The notes: generated from the sequence alone by a model not told the origin. DNA of 43,911 nt from CAYWMD01 sp964458575 (GCA_964458575.1 CAYWMD010000053.1:1-43911); one strand, 5' to 3'; positions 15,376 through 24,634 are shown, counted from the stretch's first letter. A program made the numbers and translations.

Positions 15376-15969
15376 GTTGGCCGGCGCACGACCGTCCCGG
15401 TCGCAGCAGGTTTGCCGGGTGCAAGCGCTTGATATGGTCAGGACTTCGCGTTATGAAAGCCGCTGCGGGCGGGACGCCCGCGCGCCGAAGTCTTGGCTCA
15501 AGATACAAAGGAAAACCCCACCGTTGCCGTGTGGAACTTTACCTGTGAACTCATGCAACACTCGGGACGAGCCGGATGGCTTTCGGCTACCAATCAAGGC
15601 GTGCCGGCCACAATCGCGGCAGTGGTCCCCTGATCGCACTATTCCCGTTCAAGGACTGAGTTGCGCATCACGAACAGGGCAGGGTTAAATCTGGTTTGGT
15701 TCTGCCAAAGAACGCGGCTGCTTTGACCGCACCATCCGTGCCAGCAACCGCATCGCCTTGGAGGAAATTCGCAAATGCCGTTCGCGCCACGTTCCTTGTC
15801 GTCACCGGCGCTTTCGTCCAAAAAAACGCCGCACCTTGGGCACGGTCGAAGTCCGCAGACTGTCTTTAGTCGGGGCGCGGCATTTCGAGATGGGACACCG
15901 GGCGCGCCACGGCCAGTTTTCCGGAAATCGAATTGACGCAACGCGGGAAGGACTTAGCCTTCGCGCCTC
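15376..15969. other. 594-bp gap with a palindromic element and no convincing gene
   Basis: The first part is filled by the element at 15383-15486. The rest (15487-15969) has short open frames on both strands but none with a ribosome site, signal or recognisable motif. The promoter of the next gene presumably lies in the last 100 bp. Confidence 0.5.
15383..15486. repeat. 104-bp palindromic element, family D copy 1
   Basis: The left end GGCGCACGACCGTCCCGG and the reverse complement of the right end share 27 bp with about six mismatches, both running into CGCAGC. The element begins 7 bp after the DUF1080 gene stop. The second family member (29721-29822) has the same span and the same GTCCCGGTCGCAGCA arm. 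Confidence 0.75.
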
Positions 15970-17172
15970 ATGAACGGCGCAAGTTCCACCCAGCCCAGCC
16001 CGGCCGGAATCCGGACCGGGGAGATTTCCATCCTCTGCGCCACGCGCGGCCGGCCGGAGATGCTGGGTGAAAGCTTCCAATCGTTGAGGGCCAGCACCGT
16101 CCGGAAAGAAAAGACCCACCTGTGGATTTACGTGGACGAGGACGACGAGGTCACCCGCAAGGCGATCGAGGCCAAAACGATTCCCGATCCCGGCCTGCCG
16201 GTTCATTGGCACATCGCGCCACGCACGGCCGGCTTGGGACAAATTCATCAGGCATTGTGGAGCGCCTCGGGCAAGGCCTCGGAAGTGTACATGTTCGCCT
16301 CCGACAAATCACACTTTGCAACCCCGGGATGGGACGAGGTGATTCGCAAGAAGGCCGCCGCGCATCCGGACGGGGTGATGCTGGCCTTTGCGCACGATCC
16401 GAACACGGCCGACCAGGGAACGTATCCGATCCTCGGCTGGAACTGGATTCAGACGCTGGGTTATTTTTTTCCCGGCTACTTTCCGTTCTGGTTTGACGAT
16501 CTGTGGATGGACCAGATCGGACGGATGGTCGGGCGGTTCGAGAAGCTGCCCATTGTCATTGCGCCGGTCGGCGGCACCCGCGGGCGCACCCAACGAATGC
16601 GCAACGTGCCGTTTTGGACGCGCTTCTTCCAGTTGATGCTGCCCGAACGCGAGGACGCCGCGCGCAGATTGATCGCGGCCATGCATCCGCAGGACGAAGC
16701 CGCCCGGAACGCGGCGTTGAAAGCCATGGCGGAGGTTGCCGCCCGGCTCGCGCAGGAGCAGGAAAACTTTTCTGACGCTTACGGCGTTTTTCAGGAAGAA
16801 CGCCATACCGCCGTCAGTCCGGAGGAGCGCAACCGGTTCAATCCGCTTTATTTCAAGCTGGAAACGCAGGCAGTCGCGCGCCTGATTTCCTTTGCGGAGG
16901 AATTCGCCGCGCAAGGCCGGCACGCCGAGGCGTTGAAATACGTGGACGCCACGCTGCTCTCCGACCTGCGTGTGCGTTGGGCGGAGAAGCTCAAGGCCGA
17001 GTGCCTGGGCAAACTGGGCCGTCCGGCCGAGGCCGAAAAACTCTCACGCGAAGTTCTGGCCGCGTGGCCGGAAATGGGCCTGCTGCGGCGAACCTTCCGT
17101 TTCCTGGGAATGATTACCACAGAGGCGAAACGGCTCTTCGTCATTGCGACGAACAAGCAGGATTCCAAATGA
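15970..17172 (+). CDS. glycosyltransferase-like protein with helical C-terminal region
   Basis: 400 aa, no signal peptide. The first 250 residues look like a GT-A nucleotide-sugar fold: EISILCATRGRPEMLGESFQ at the start, an acidic DEDDEV in the place of the early Asp, and later WFDDLWMDQIGR. The last 120 residues are helical and TPR-like (YFKLETQAVARLISFAEEF, then ALKYVDATLL). Sugar donor and acceptor are unknown, and a non-catalytic role is possible. It stands alone between a 594-bp gap and a convergent gene. Confidence 0.5.
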   Translation: MNGASSTQPSPAGIRTGEISILCATRGRPEMLGESFQSLRASTVRKEKTHLWIYVDEDDEVTRKAIEAKTIPDPGLPVHWHIAPRTAGLGQIHQALWSASGKASEVYMFASDKSHFATPGWDEVIRKKAAAHPDGVMLAFAHDPNTADQGTYPILGWNWIQTLGYFFPGYFPFWFDDLWMDQIGRMVGRFEKLPIVIAPVGGTRGRTQRMRNVPFWTRFFQLMLPEREDAARRLIAAMHPQDEAARNAALKAMAEVAARLAQEQENFSDAYGVFQEERHTAVSPEERNRFNPLYFKLETQAVARLISFAEEFAAQGRHAEALKYVDATLLSDLRVRWAEKLKAECLGKLGRPAEAEKLSREVLAAWPEMGLLRRTFRFLGMITTEAKRLFVIATNKQDSK

Positions 17173-17315
17173 ACCCGCGGTAGCAGCCGAGGTTTGCCTT
17201 CGCCTGAACCAGCGGGGCGGGGCGCCGGTTGAGGAGGGGAGGGACGGTTCGGGAATCCGTGCTGGCCATTGTTCCAGCCATGAGCCAACCCGTGTGTTTT
17301 CTTCGCGGCACCGTC

Positions 17316-19619
17316 TCAATGCTTGGATGAACCGCGCGCGGTGCGCTCGGAATCCGCGATCCGTTTCAGTTCCGCGTAAAGTTCGCGCGATGCCGCGACC
17401 CGTTCCAGCAGCAGGTCGCCTTGCACCGCAAGTTGTTTGCGATAGCGGTCGCCTTCGAGCCGGCCCTCGGCGTCCCGGCGGCGGGCGGTTGCAATCATTT
17501 CTTCGATCTCCGCCAGACTCGCCAGCCGTTTTGCCAACAACGCTTCCAACCCGTCGAATTTCCAGAAACGAAAACCCTCGCGCACGACGTAAACCGGCGT
17601 GGTGTGCGCGCTCGTACCGTCGCCGGCATACGCGCGGGCGGCGAGCCAGCAGCCGTAACCGGCGTTTACAGTAACTTCGACTTCGGCGCCGGCTTGCCCC
17701 GGTTCTTTTGATTCCGTTTCCCGGATGACTTCGCCGTGCCGCACAATTTGCAGTTTCATCGGCGACGTTCGTTTCGGATCGCCCCAGGCACGGGCACGGA
17801 CGCGGAGTTTGCGATCGGATTTGACGAGCAGTTCGTCGCCGGGCAGCGCGTCCTCAACGCAAAATTCAATCATCGGACCGCACGTTGTGAACGTGCGGCC
17901 GCGTTGGAACGCGGCGAACCACGCGTCGGCGGAAAACTTCTTCTTGCCAAGATAAGCGTAGGTGCGCACCTCGCCCATCGTCCCACCCCACGGCACATCG
18001 GAGCCGGCGGACGCGGTGAGTTTGCAGCCGATATTCAGAAAATCGTAATAAACGTCCGTGCCCAGATTGTTGAACTGCTGAATCTCGGCGAAGTCCACCT
18101 TGCCGCGCGGCACATTCATGGTCATGTCCCGGTTCACGTGAAAGCCGTCGTCGCGAACATGCGCGTAGCCGGTCAAGCCGCCCTGCCGGTGCACCGCGTC
18201 GAACACCTCGTCGTAAAGAAAGTATCGTTCCGTGTCGCGCACCAGGTTGGTGGTGTTCATGGCCAGCGTGTGGCCGATCTGGCCGGTGCGCGGACATTCT
18301 TGGCCGGGCGCCAGCACAAAATCGTCCTCCGTCACCCGAAACGCCGGGCCATAGCCGCGTTGCTCGAAATACGTGCGGTAGATGTCGCCCATCTTGACCA
18401 CGTTGGCGAGATGCACGTCTTCCGCTCGCGCCCACGTCATCAGGTTGCGCGCGTCGGTGTCGGACATCAGCCGGCCATGCACGTGCTCGTCGCCCGACCA
18501 CCAGCCGCGTTGCTTCATGTGCACCCAGCGTTTCGGACGATAGCTCCGCTCCGTGACTTCGCCGGAACGGATCGTGATCTCCTCGAACACCAGTTCATGC
18601 TCCAAGCCGCGGCGCACCCCGATCCGCCAATCGCCCGGGGCCAGCGACATGTCGAACGGTCCCGGCACGCACCAGAACGAGACATTGGCCGGCTTGGGGA
18701 GGATGGGAATGCGCTCGCCGCCGCGGCCGCTGCGCCCCTGGTTCCCAAACTGCATCGTCAGGTTCACGGCGTTCGCCGGTGGTCGCGCGCCGCCATCGGT
18801 GCGCCAGAGCAAATGCACCATCGCCGGCGCGGGCCGCCCGGTGTCGTCGGACAGCACGGTGAGTTTCAATCGCCCGGGCGGCGCCGTCACAATGACGAAC
18901 GAACCCTGCCTGACCGGATGACCCGGGCGGCGGATTTCAAATCCGAGTATCGTGCGGCCGGGCGGGATGTTGTCCAACCCCACGACGGCGTAAGTGGTGC
19001 CGGCGGCGGCAGCGGTTATGCCGATGGAACTGTGCTCCTGCAACAATCCTTCCCAGTCGAACGCCGACGCGGTGTACGTCACCCCTTCGCCCTCCGCCTT
19101 CAATTCGAAGAGCACCGCACCCGACTCGCCCTGCATCTCGAACGGCCCGGGGGGATCCAGCACGGGGCGACCGGCGGTCAGGTCCACGCGGATGAGGCGT
19201 GGACAATTTTTGACGTGCTTGAGCACGCGGCTCGCGGCGGCCGCGGCGCGGTTGGTGAGCGCTTCGAGCGACTCGCTGGTTTGCCGGTAAAGAATAAGTT
19301 CCTTGGTCTTGCGCAATTCGCGGTTCAGCGTCTCCAGTTCGGAGCGCTGGCTGGCGTCGAAGAGATACCAGTAATTTCTGGCCACCCGACCGGCGAATTC
19401 AATGACGCCGGGAGAAGCTTCCGGCGGGGGCTCGGCGGAAGGTGCGGTTTGGGTGAAAATGGAAATCACCAAGATGGCTGCCGACATCGAAGTCCGCCAG
19501 CGGCGCGGGTTACGCGCCATCGCTTGGTCGGGACGCGTTCCAGCCGCGTCCCTAACTTCATGGGAAAAGATGGGGACGTGGATGGAGCGCGTCCCTGCCA
19601 AAATGAATTTGGTTTTCAT
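17316..19619 (-). CDS. CehA/McbA-like secreted metallohydrolase (PHP-type)
   Basis: 767 aa. The central part carries a PHP-like metal signature, WWSGDEHVHGRL (H379, H381), later GYAHVRDDGFH and SAGSDVPWGG, as in CehA/McbA family metallohydrolases. The flanking regions are a helical N-terminal segment and a helical C-terminal segment. The ATG at 19619 overlaps the stop of the upstream EF-hand gene as ATGA, which argues for that start. Residues about 7-31 (RSIHVPIFSHEVRDAAGTR) are encoded by the palindromic element at 19526-19599. The real hydrophobic export segment, SAAILVISIFTQTAPSAE, follows only at about residues 46-63. Starts at 19520 or 19487 would skip the element. Substrate unknown; family members hydrolyse esters or phosphoesters. 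Confidence 0.7.
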   Translation of the reverse strand: MKTKFILAGTRSIHVPIFSHEVRDAAGTRPDQAMARNPRRWRTSMSAAILVISIFTQTAPSAEPPPEASPGVIEFAGRVARNYWYLFDASQRSELETLNRELRKTKELILYRQTSESLEALTNRAAAAASRVLKHVKNCPRLIRVDLTAGRPVLDPPGPFEMQGESGAVLFELKAEGEGVTYTASAFDWEGLLQEHSSIGITAAAAGTTYAVVGLDNIPPGRTILGFEIRRPGHPVRQGSFVIVTAPPGRLKLTVLSDDTGRPAPAMVHLLWRTDGGARPPANAVNLTMQFGNQGRSGRGGERIPILPKPANVSFWCVPGPFDMSLAPGDWRIGVRRGLEHELVFEEITIRSGEVTERSYRPKRWVHMKQRGWWSGDEHVHGRLMSDTDARNLMTWARAEDVHLANVVKMGDIYRTYFEQRGYGPAFRVTEDDFVLAPGQECPRTGQIGHTLAMNTTNLVRDTERYFLYDEVFDAVHRQGGLTGYAHVRDDGFHVNRDMTMNVPRGKVDFAEIQQFNNLGTDVYYDFLNIGCKLTASAGSDVPWGGTMGEVRTYAYLGKKKFSADAWFAAFQRGRTFTTCGPMIEFCVEDALPGDELLVKSDRKLRVRARAWGDPKRTSPMKLQIVRHGEVIRETESKEPGQAGAEVEVTVNAGYGCWLAARAYAGDGTSAHTTPVYVVREGFRFWKFDGLEALLAKRLASLAEIEEMIATARRRDAEGRLEGDRYRKQLAVQGDLLLERVAASRELYAELKRIADSERTARGSSKH
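19526..19599. repeat. 74-bp palindromic element, family A copy 2
   Basis: Same length and arm sequence (GGGACGCG-TTCCA ... GCGTCCCTGCC) as the element at 3503-3576. It lies at the 5' end of the CehA-like gene, a few codons after the overlapping ATG. Confidence 0.8.
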
Positions 19620-20275
19620 GGAGCAGTTGGTTTGGCGTGGATTAAAGCTGCCGGCGGTTTCACGCAACGGAACGTGAACCGTTTCGCGTTGTCTGGTTGC
19701 ACAATGGCATCAATCGGTTCGCCGGTCGGCTTCACTTCAAAAGCGCTGCCATCGCCGTTCTCGACCTGCTGCGTGCCGAGGGCCTTTGCTTTGGGCCAGA
19801 GCGAATCCGTCACAATAATCTCATCGCCCGCGCGAACCTGCACCGGCGTTACCACGAAGAAAAACAACCGGAGCCGATGATGCGCGGGGCCGACCTGGTC
19901 GCTGCCGAGCAGGTCGAGTTCCGGATCGTAAAGTGGCGCGATGGCAGCTTCACGGCCACCGACGCGCAATTTCACCTGCTGCGCGATTCGCGGCGCGAGT
20001 TTCTTCACGTAAGCGTCTTGCTCCGACCGCGAAATGCGCCCGTTGCCGTCGGTGTCCATGGCCAGGCGCTCTTTCGCGGACCATTCCTCGAAAAATGTGA
20101 GGTCGAGCGTGAGGTCAACGTGTGCGGCGCTGACCGACAATTGAACGCCGTGCTGGATGTAGGCGCTGAAAAGATCGTGTGCACGCAGGCTGCGCGACCC
20201 TGCGGACAGGAGGACGGCGAGCGTCAGGCCAACGACCTGCCACCAACGGTGGTCCCGTGCGAGATAATGTTTCAC
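19616..20275 (-). CDS. secreted protein with one EF-hand-like calcium loop
   Basis: 219 aa from a GTG start. The N-terminus (WWQVVGLTLAVLLSAGSRS, about 11-29) is a signal peptide ending near RAHD. A canonical EF-hand loop follows at residues 74-85 (DTDGNGRISRSE). The rest is beta-rich with no family I recognise. A TTG at 20323 would add a leader lacking signal character, so the GTG is preferred, though neither has a ribosome site. The stop overlaps the start of the CehA-like gene (ATGA at 19619-19616), so the two are likely made together. Confidence 0.65.
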   Translation of the reverse strand: MKHYLARDHRWWQVVGLTLAVLLSAGSRSLRAHDLFSAYIQHGVQLSVSAAHVDLTLDLTFFEEWSAKERLAMDTDGNGRISRSEQDAYVKKLAPRIAQQVKLRVGGREAAIAPLYDPELDLLGSDQVGPAHHRLRLFFFVVTPVQVRAGDEIIVTDSLWPKAKALGTQQVENGDGSAFEVKPTGEPIDAIVQPDNAKRFTFRCVKPPAALIHAKPTAP

Positions 20276-20498
20276 GTAATAACTGACGGCGAACGTTCTA
20301 CCCGCTTCCGGCGTGCGGTGCAACGGGCAAACGCAGCCGCTGTGGCGGACCGCGCGTTGTCCTCAACTCGCAGCGCGATGCCGTTCCGGGCCGCTGCGGA
20401 TTGAGACAACCCGCGCTCCGGAACAAGCCCCCACTGGCCGCTCCTTTTCCTGCTTTCATCATGAATACCACGGTGCGAATATCGTTCCGAGGTATCTG

Positions 20499-21548
20499 AT
20501 GAACGCAACATTGAACGAACAACTTGAAGCCAGCCAGAACTCGTCCCGCCACGAGAACATGACGCGCCGCGACTTTGTGAAAACCATCGCGGCCACGAGC
20601 GCGACCGTCAGCTTGGGCGCGACGAGTTGGGCTGCGGAAACAAAATCCGGCGACATGATTTATCGCACGCTCGGGCGGACGGGCGAGAAGGTCTCCGCCA
20701 TCGGCGTGGGCGGCTACCACATCGGCGTGCCGAAGGACGAGGCGGACGGCATCCGGATCATCCGGACGGCGATTGATCGCGGCATCACGTTCATGGACAA
20801 TTGCTGGTCGTATCACAAGGGCGAGAGCGAAATCCGCATGGGCAAGGCGTTGCGCGACGGCTATCGCGACAAGGTTTTCCTGATGACAAAAATTGACGGG
20901 CGCACGAAAGCCGCCGCCACCCGGCAGATTGACGAGTGCCTCCAGCGCCTGCAAACCGACCGCATTGACCTCCTGCAGCATCACGAAATCATCCGGATGG
21001 AAGACCCGGACCGCATTTTCGACGACGGCGCGCAGGAGGTGATCCTTGAAGCCAGGAAAGCCGGCAAGGTCCGTTACATTGGCTTCACCGGCCACAAGGA
21101 TCCGCTCGTGCATCTGCGGGCGCTGGAGGTTGCCGGGCAACGCCAGTTCAAGTTTGATGCGGTGCAAATGCCGCTCAACGTCATGGACGCGCATTTCCGC
21201 AGTTTCGCGAAACAGGTCGTGCCGCGGTTGGTGAAGGAAGGCATCGGCGTAATCGGCATGAAACCGTTGGGCAGCGGCGCGATTGTCCGGACCGGCGCGG
21301 TGACGGCGACCGAGTGTCTCCACTACGCGCTCAATCTGCCCACGTCCGTCGTGCTCACGGGCATGGACAGCCTGGAGCGGCTGGAGCAGGCCTTGGACGC
21401 GGTGCGCACGTTCAAGCCGATGAGTGCGGAACAGGTTGCGTCCTTGTTGAAACGAACCGAGCAAATCGCCGCGACCGGCAAATGCGAACGATTCAAGACG
21501 TCAAATGCTTACGATGGCACAGCGCATCATCCGGAGTGGATGGGGTAA
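20499..21548 (+). CDS. Tat-exported aldo/keto reductase
   Basis: 349 aa. A twin-arginine signal (TRRDFVKTIAATSATVSLG, R23-R24) precedes an AKR barrel. The usual tetrad is visible: D100 (ITFMDNCWSY), Y105, K131 (FLMTKIDGRT) and H161 (DLLQHHE). GFTGHKD and GMKPLGSGAI follow the family pattern. Export through Tat fits a cofactor-loaded NADPH enzyme folded before export. A GAGGT at 20489-20493, 5 nt before the ATG, fixes the start. The physiological substrate is unknown; carbohydrate or keto-sugar reduction would suit neighbouring sugar genes but is inference. Confidence 0.88.
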   Translation: MNATLNEQLEASQNSSRHENMTRRDFVKTIAATSATVSLGATSWAAETKSGDMIYRTLGRTGEKVSAIGVGGYHIGVPKDEADGIRIIRTAIDRGITFMDNCWSYHKGESEIRMGKALRDGYRDKVFLMTKIDGRTKAAATRQIDECLQRLQTDRIDLLQHHEIIRMEDPDRIFDDGAQEVILEARKAGKVRYIGFTGHKDPLVHLRALEVAGQRQFKFDAVQMPLNVMDAHFRSFAKQVVPRLVKEGIGVIGMKPLGSGAIVRTGAVTATECLHYALNLPTSVVLTGMDSLERLEQALDAVRTFKPMSAEQVASLLKRTEQIAATGKCERFKTSNAYDGTAHHPEWMG

Positions 21549-21573
21549 AATAAGTGGAGCGTTACGTCCCGCC

Positions 21574-22290
21574 CTATCGCGGCCACTTTACTTGGTCTCT
21601 CTTTGGCCGATACCACACGTCCAAGCCTTCACGTTTGCGAAATCCGTTAGGCCCACGTAGCGCCAAACGGGTGAGCAAACGCGCAATCGTCGTGAAAGAC
21701 TGATCGCGCAGGGTGCGACCAGAGGTGATTACCCGCTGGTCCAGCACAACAAATCGGCCGTGGCGCTTGAGCGAGGAGACAAACACCGCGTCTTCCGCCG
21801 CGTAGTGGGCTTCACTGAAGCCGCCGGTGGCCGCAAAGGCTCCACGAGTGCAGAACAGGCAGGATCCACCCGGCTGTCGGAACAAGCGCACGCCCACCAT
21901 GAACCCGGGATAGACCATCCTCCACCATAATGGAGTCTTCCCTTCGAACCGGGGGACACAGCCCCCACCAATGGCGCCTGCGCGGAGACTCTGCAAAGCC
22001 GCTTGAACGACCGGCCCGCTTACCAGCGTGTCGGCATCCACGAAAAAGAAAACCTCACCTTGTGCCGCCCGCGCTCCGGCATTGCGGGTGGCCGAGATTT
22101 GCCGGTGCTCGACCCGGATGACGCCCGCCCCGTGTTGTTGGGCAACCGCCGACGTGCCATCCTTGGACGAATCGTCAACCACCAGAATCTCGTGCGCCCC
22201 GCCGACCGATTGCATCGTCTCGCGAATGGCGGCGAGGCAATGACCGATCCACGCCTCCTCGTTGTAAGCGGGGACGATGAACGAAATCAT
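21574..22290 (-). CDS. family 2 glycosyltransferase
   Basis: 238 aa. The start MISFIVPAYNEEAWIG, VVDDSSKDGT and the metal-binding VDAD (84-87) identify a GT2 inverting transferase of the GT-A fold. A CTRGAFAATGGFSE stretch and AEDAVFVSSLKRHG give the acceptor-side ED-type motif. There is no membrane helix at the C-terminus, so it is probably soluble. It is the last gene of a minus-strand run, 27 bp after the DUF1287 gene, and is convergent with the reductase gene. Confidence 0.88.
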   Translation of the reverse strand: MISFIVPAYNEEAWIGHCLAAIRETMQSVGGAHEILVVDDSSKDGTSAVAQQHGAGVIRVEHRQISATRNAGARAAQGEVFFFVDADTLVSGPVVQAALQSLRAGAIGGGCVPRFEGKTPLWWRMVYPGFMVGVRLFRQPGGSCLFCTRGAFAATGGFSEAHYAAEDAVFVSSLKRHGRFVVLDQRVITSGRTLRDQSFTTIARLLTRLALRGPNGFRKREGLDVWYRPKRDQVKWPR

Positions 22291-22317
22291 ATTCAGGCGC
22301 GCAGATCCGGTTACGAC

Positions 22318-22953
22318 TCAGTGGTTTTCAACCCGCGGGCGCGCTTGTGCTGGCGGGACTTGTTGGGCGCTTTCTTTCACACGATAATGGCCAATCACCC
22401 GATATTGAAACAGGATGTCCTCTTCCTTCGCGCCGCTTCCGATGTTGTGAATAATCAGCGGGTTTGAGCCGACTTTCCTATTCGAAACGATCCCAATGTG
22501 CGTCACGCCGCCTCCGAGATCCCAAGCCACGATGTCCCCGGCTTGATACGCTTCCGGCAACCTGAGTTTCTCCGTCAAGGACAAGTGATGCCGTTCAAAA
22601 TACTTCATCAAATTCGGCACGCGCCGATGATCAATGTTCTTGTCCGGAGCTTTGAGTCCCCACTTCTGCGGATACGCCTTGAAATGCTTCGCCATGTCTT
22701 CATGCACGACCTTCTGCAAATCAATGCCCACCTGCCGCAACGCGCGCACCACCACGTCGCTGCAAACGCCCTTCTGAACGGGCACATCGCCGCCGGGGTA
22801 TTTGAGCGCCACGTAGGCCGGATCATACTCTCTCGTCACGCCAATTTGTTTTCGGGCGGCGACAACGATGCGAGTTCCCAGCGCGGTTGTTTCCTGAGCG
22901 GAAGCCCCGCCCATCAGTAAAACAACTGCAACCAGCGCCACCATCGCTTTCAT
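22318..22953 (-). CDS. DUF1287 family secreted cysteine-hydrolase-like protein
   Basis: 211 aa. The signal peptide MKAMVALVAVVLLMGGASAQ leads into a DUF1287 domain related to NlpC/P60 folds. Candidate catalytic residues are C64 (KGVCSDVVVRALR) and H152 (GGGVTHIGIVSNR). A second conserved block is KAYPQKWGLKAPDKNIDHRR. A periplasmic peptidoglycan- or peptide-directed role is possible; no activity is established for the family to my knowledge. It begins 30 bp after the PilT-N-like gene. Confidence 0.8.
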   Translation of the reverse strand: MKAMVALVAVVLLMGGASAQETTALGTRIVVAARKQIGVTREYDPAYVALKYPGGDVPVQKGVCSDVVVRALRQVGIDLQKVVHEDMAKHFKAYPQKWGLKAPDKNIDHRRVPNLMKYFERHHLSLTEKLRLPEAYQAGDIVAWDLGGGVTHIGIVSNRKVGSNPLIIHNIGSGAKEEDILFQYRVIGHYRVKESAQQVPPAQARPRVENH

Positions 22954-22983
22954 AATTCGCTCGCGCCTACGTTGCGCCGCACG

Positions 22984-23331
22984 TCAGTGGATATCAATGC
23001 CAACATTTTCGTTCTCCAGCCTGGCGCGAACAACGAAAGGTGTGGAACGCCGGAACCTATACATGAACTCGACTACACCGTGTTTTCTAAGTTCCCGCCG
23101 TTGCCTTGTGGTCGCGACGCCCTGCAAGAGCTGCGCTGTGTCCTCGATCGTAAGCGCTGGTCCTTCAACCAACTGAGGTTCGCCGTCCAGGACGATGACC
23201 GGCGGTTCGCCGACGTGCAGCCTCAACTCATCGGCGCCATCGGAATGCAGGAGCCGCAGGAGGTTGTCCATCGAATACATGCCATTAATGAAACCGAACA
23301 GGTCCAATTCAGCAAGGCCGCGATGTTCCAC
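22984..23331 (-). CDS. stand-alone PilT N-terminal-like domain protein
   Basis: 115 aa. LLRLLHSDGADELRLHVGE followed by PPVIVLDGEPQLVEGPALT matches the N-terminal PAS-like domain of PilT/PilU type IV pilus retraction ATPases, but no ATPase domain follows (no Walker A or B). It may act as a decoy, adaptor or c-di-GMP-type sensor, which is inference. The start is uncertain: GTG at 23331, or ATG at 23280 or 23271; an ATG at 23382 would overlap the upstream gene. It sits between the PQQ-propeller and DUF1287 genes. Confidence 0.6.
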   Translation of the reverse strand: MEHRGLAELDLFGFINGMYSMDNLLRLLHSDGADELRLHVGEPPVIVLDGEPQLVEGPALTIEDTAQLLQGVATTRQRRELRKHGVVEFMYRFRRSTPFVVRARLENENVGIDIH

Positions 23332-23356
23332 TAACGAAGCGCCGTGGGCTGAACCG

Positions 23357-24634
23357 TTATTCCCTCCCAATCCGATACACATGCGTGTCTGTCCGCAGAA
23401 AAATGGTCCGGTCGAGGATGGCGGGCGTGGCGGTGACCTGGCCTTCGACCTGGTTTTCCGCGAGTTTCTCGAATTGTTTGCCCGCTTTGATCACGGTGGT
23501 TTTGCCGTCGTTGCCGAAGAAATAAATCCGCCCCTCGGCCAGCAGCGGCGAAGCATAGTGCTTTCCGCCCAGGCGCTCCTGCCAGTGAACGTCGCCGGTC
23601 TTCGCGGCTGAGCAGTTCGCCATGCCGTCGTCGGACACCCAGTAAATTTCCCGGCCGGCCAGCACCGGCGACGACATGACGGGCACTTGCTTTGTTGATT
23701 TCCAAACCGCTTGCGTTGCCGGCACGTCGCCCTCGCCGTCCGCGCGGACCGCCAGGAGTTCCGGCTTCATGCAGCCGGTGCTAAAGAACACCGTATCGTC
23801 CTGAAACACCGGACAGGCGCCGATGGAAAATCCAGAGCCATGACGGAAGCGCCAGAATTCCCGCCCGCAGGCGGGATCGTAGGCAACCAGCCATTGCGCG
23901 CCGGGCGAAATCAGTTGCATCCGGCCGGCCGCTTTGACGAGCAACGGCGTGGAGAAGGATTTTTTCAAATTGCCACTGGTGGCGGTGATGGGCGGGCGGT
24001 TGGTTTTCCAGACTTCCTTGCCGGTGCGTTTGTCGAGCGCCGCCACGTATTGCGCGTCGCGGCCGTCGCGGACCAGCACGAGCAAATTCTGGTAAAGCAC
24101 CGGCGAACTGCCCGGCCCGACCTGATGGTCCAACGGCAGTCGCGTTTTCCAAATCACTTCGCCCGACTTCGCGTTCAAACACGCCGTGCCGAACGTGCCG
24201 AAGTCACAGTAAAGCCGTTCCCCCTCGACGACCGGCGTGGGCGTGGCCCAACTGTTTAGCCAATGCACCGGGTCGGGATTTTCCCAGTCGAACAACTTCG
24301 TGCGCCAGACGAGTTGGCCGTCCGTGCGGTCCAGGCAGACGACTTCCTGCGAAACGTGTTCCGCCGTCTGCATGTCGTCGCCGGTGATGCGCTTGCGCAC
24401 GACGCCTTGTTCCACCGCGAGGGTCATCCAGATTCGATCCCCCAGCACGACCGGTGACGAGCGCCCGCGTCCCGGCACGGCGACTTTCCAGACGAGGTTG
24501 TTGGTTTCGCCCCAGGTGACGGGGACGTTTTTCGCCGGACACTCGCTGTTCCCGAACGGGCCCCGGAACTGCGGCCAGTCGGCGGTGGCGGAGAGGTTGT
24601 CCGCCAGCAACAGCGCGAGCGCGGATGTCAGCAT
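23357..24634 (-). CDS. secreted PQQ-type beta-propeller protein
   Basis: 425 aa. A short leader (MLTSALALLLADNLSATADWPQFRGP) opens into repeating propeller blades with the pattern GxxxWxxxL/PVV/YxDxG, such as ATPTPVVEGERLYC and SSPVLYQNLLVLVRDG. WPQFRGP at the N-terminus is typical of the many PQQ-like or BamB-like secreted proteins of Verrucomicrobiota and Planctomycetota. No quinoprotein catalytic residues are evident, so a binding or scaffold role is likely. The ATG at 24634 gives a signal-like N-terminus; upstream in-frame sequence does not resemble the family. Confidence 0.82.
   Translation of the reverse strand: MLTSALALLLADNLSATADWPQFRGPFGNSECPAKNVPVTWGETNNLVWKVAVPGRGRSSPVVLGDRIWMTLAVEQGVVRKRITGDDMQTAEHVSQEVVCLDRTDGQLVWRTKLFDWENPDPVHWLNSWATPTPVVEGERLYCDFGTFGTACLNAKSGEVIWKTRLPLDHQVGPGSSPVLYQNLLVLVRDGRDAQYVAALDKRTGKEVWKTNRPPITATSGNLKKSFSTPLLVKAAGRMQLISPGAQWLVAYDPACGREFWRFRHGSGFSIGACPVFQDDTVFFSTGCMKPELLAVRADGEGDVPATQAVWKSTKQVPVMSSPVLAGREIYWVSDDGMANCSAAKTGDVHWQERLGGKHYASPLLAEGRIYFFGNDGKTTVIKAGKQFEKLAENQVEGQVTATPAILDRTIFLRTDTHVYRIGRE

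Noticed and set aside
17736..19880. 714-codon plus-strand frame opposite the CehA-like gene
   Set aside because: Composition is that of an antisense shadow; the minus strand has motifs, a signal segment and an ATGA junction.
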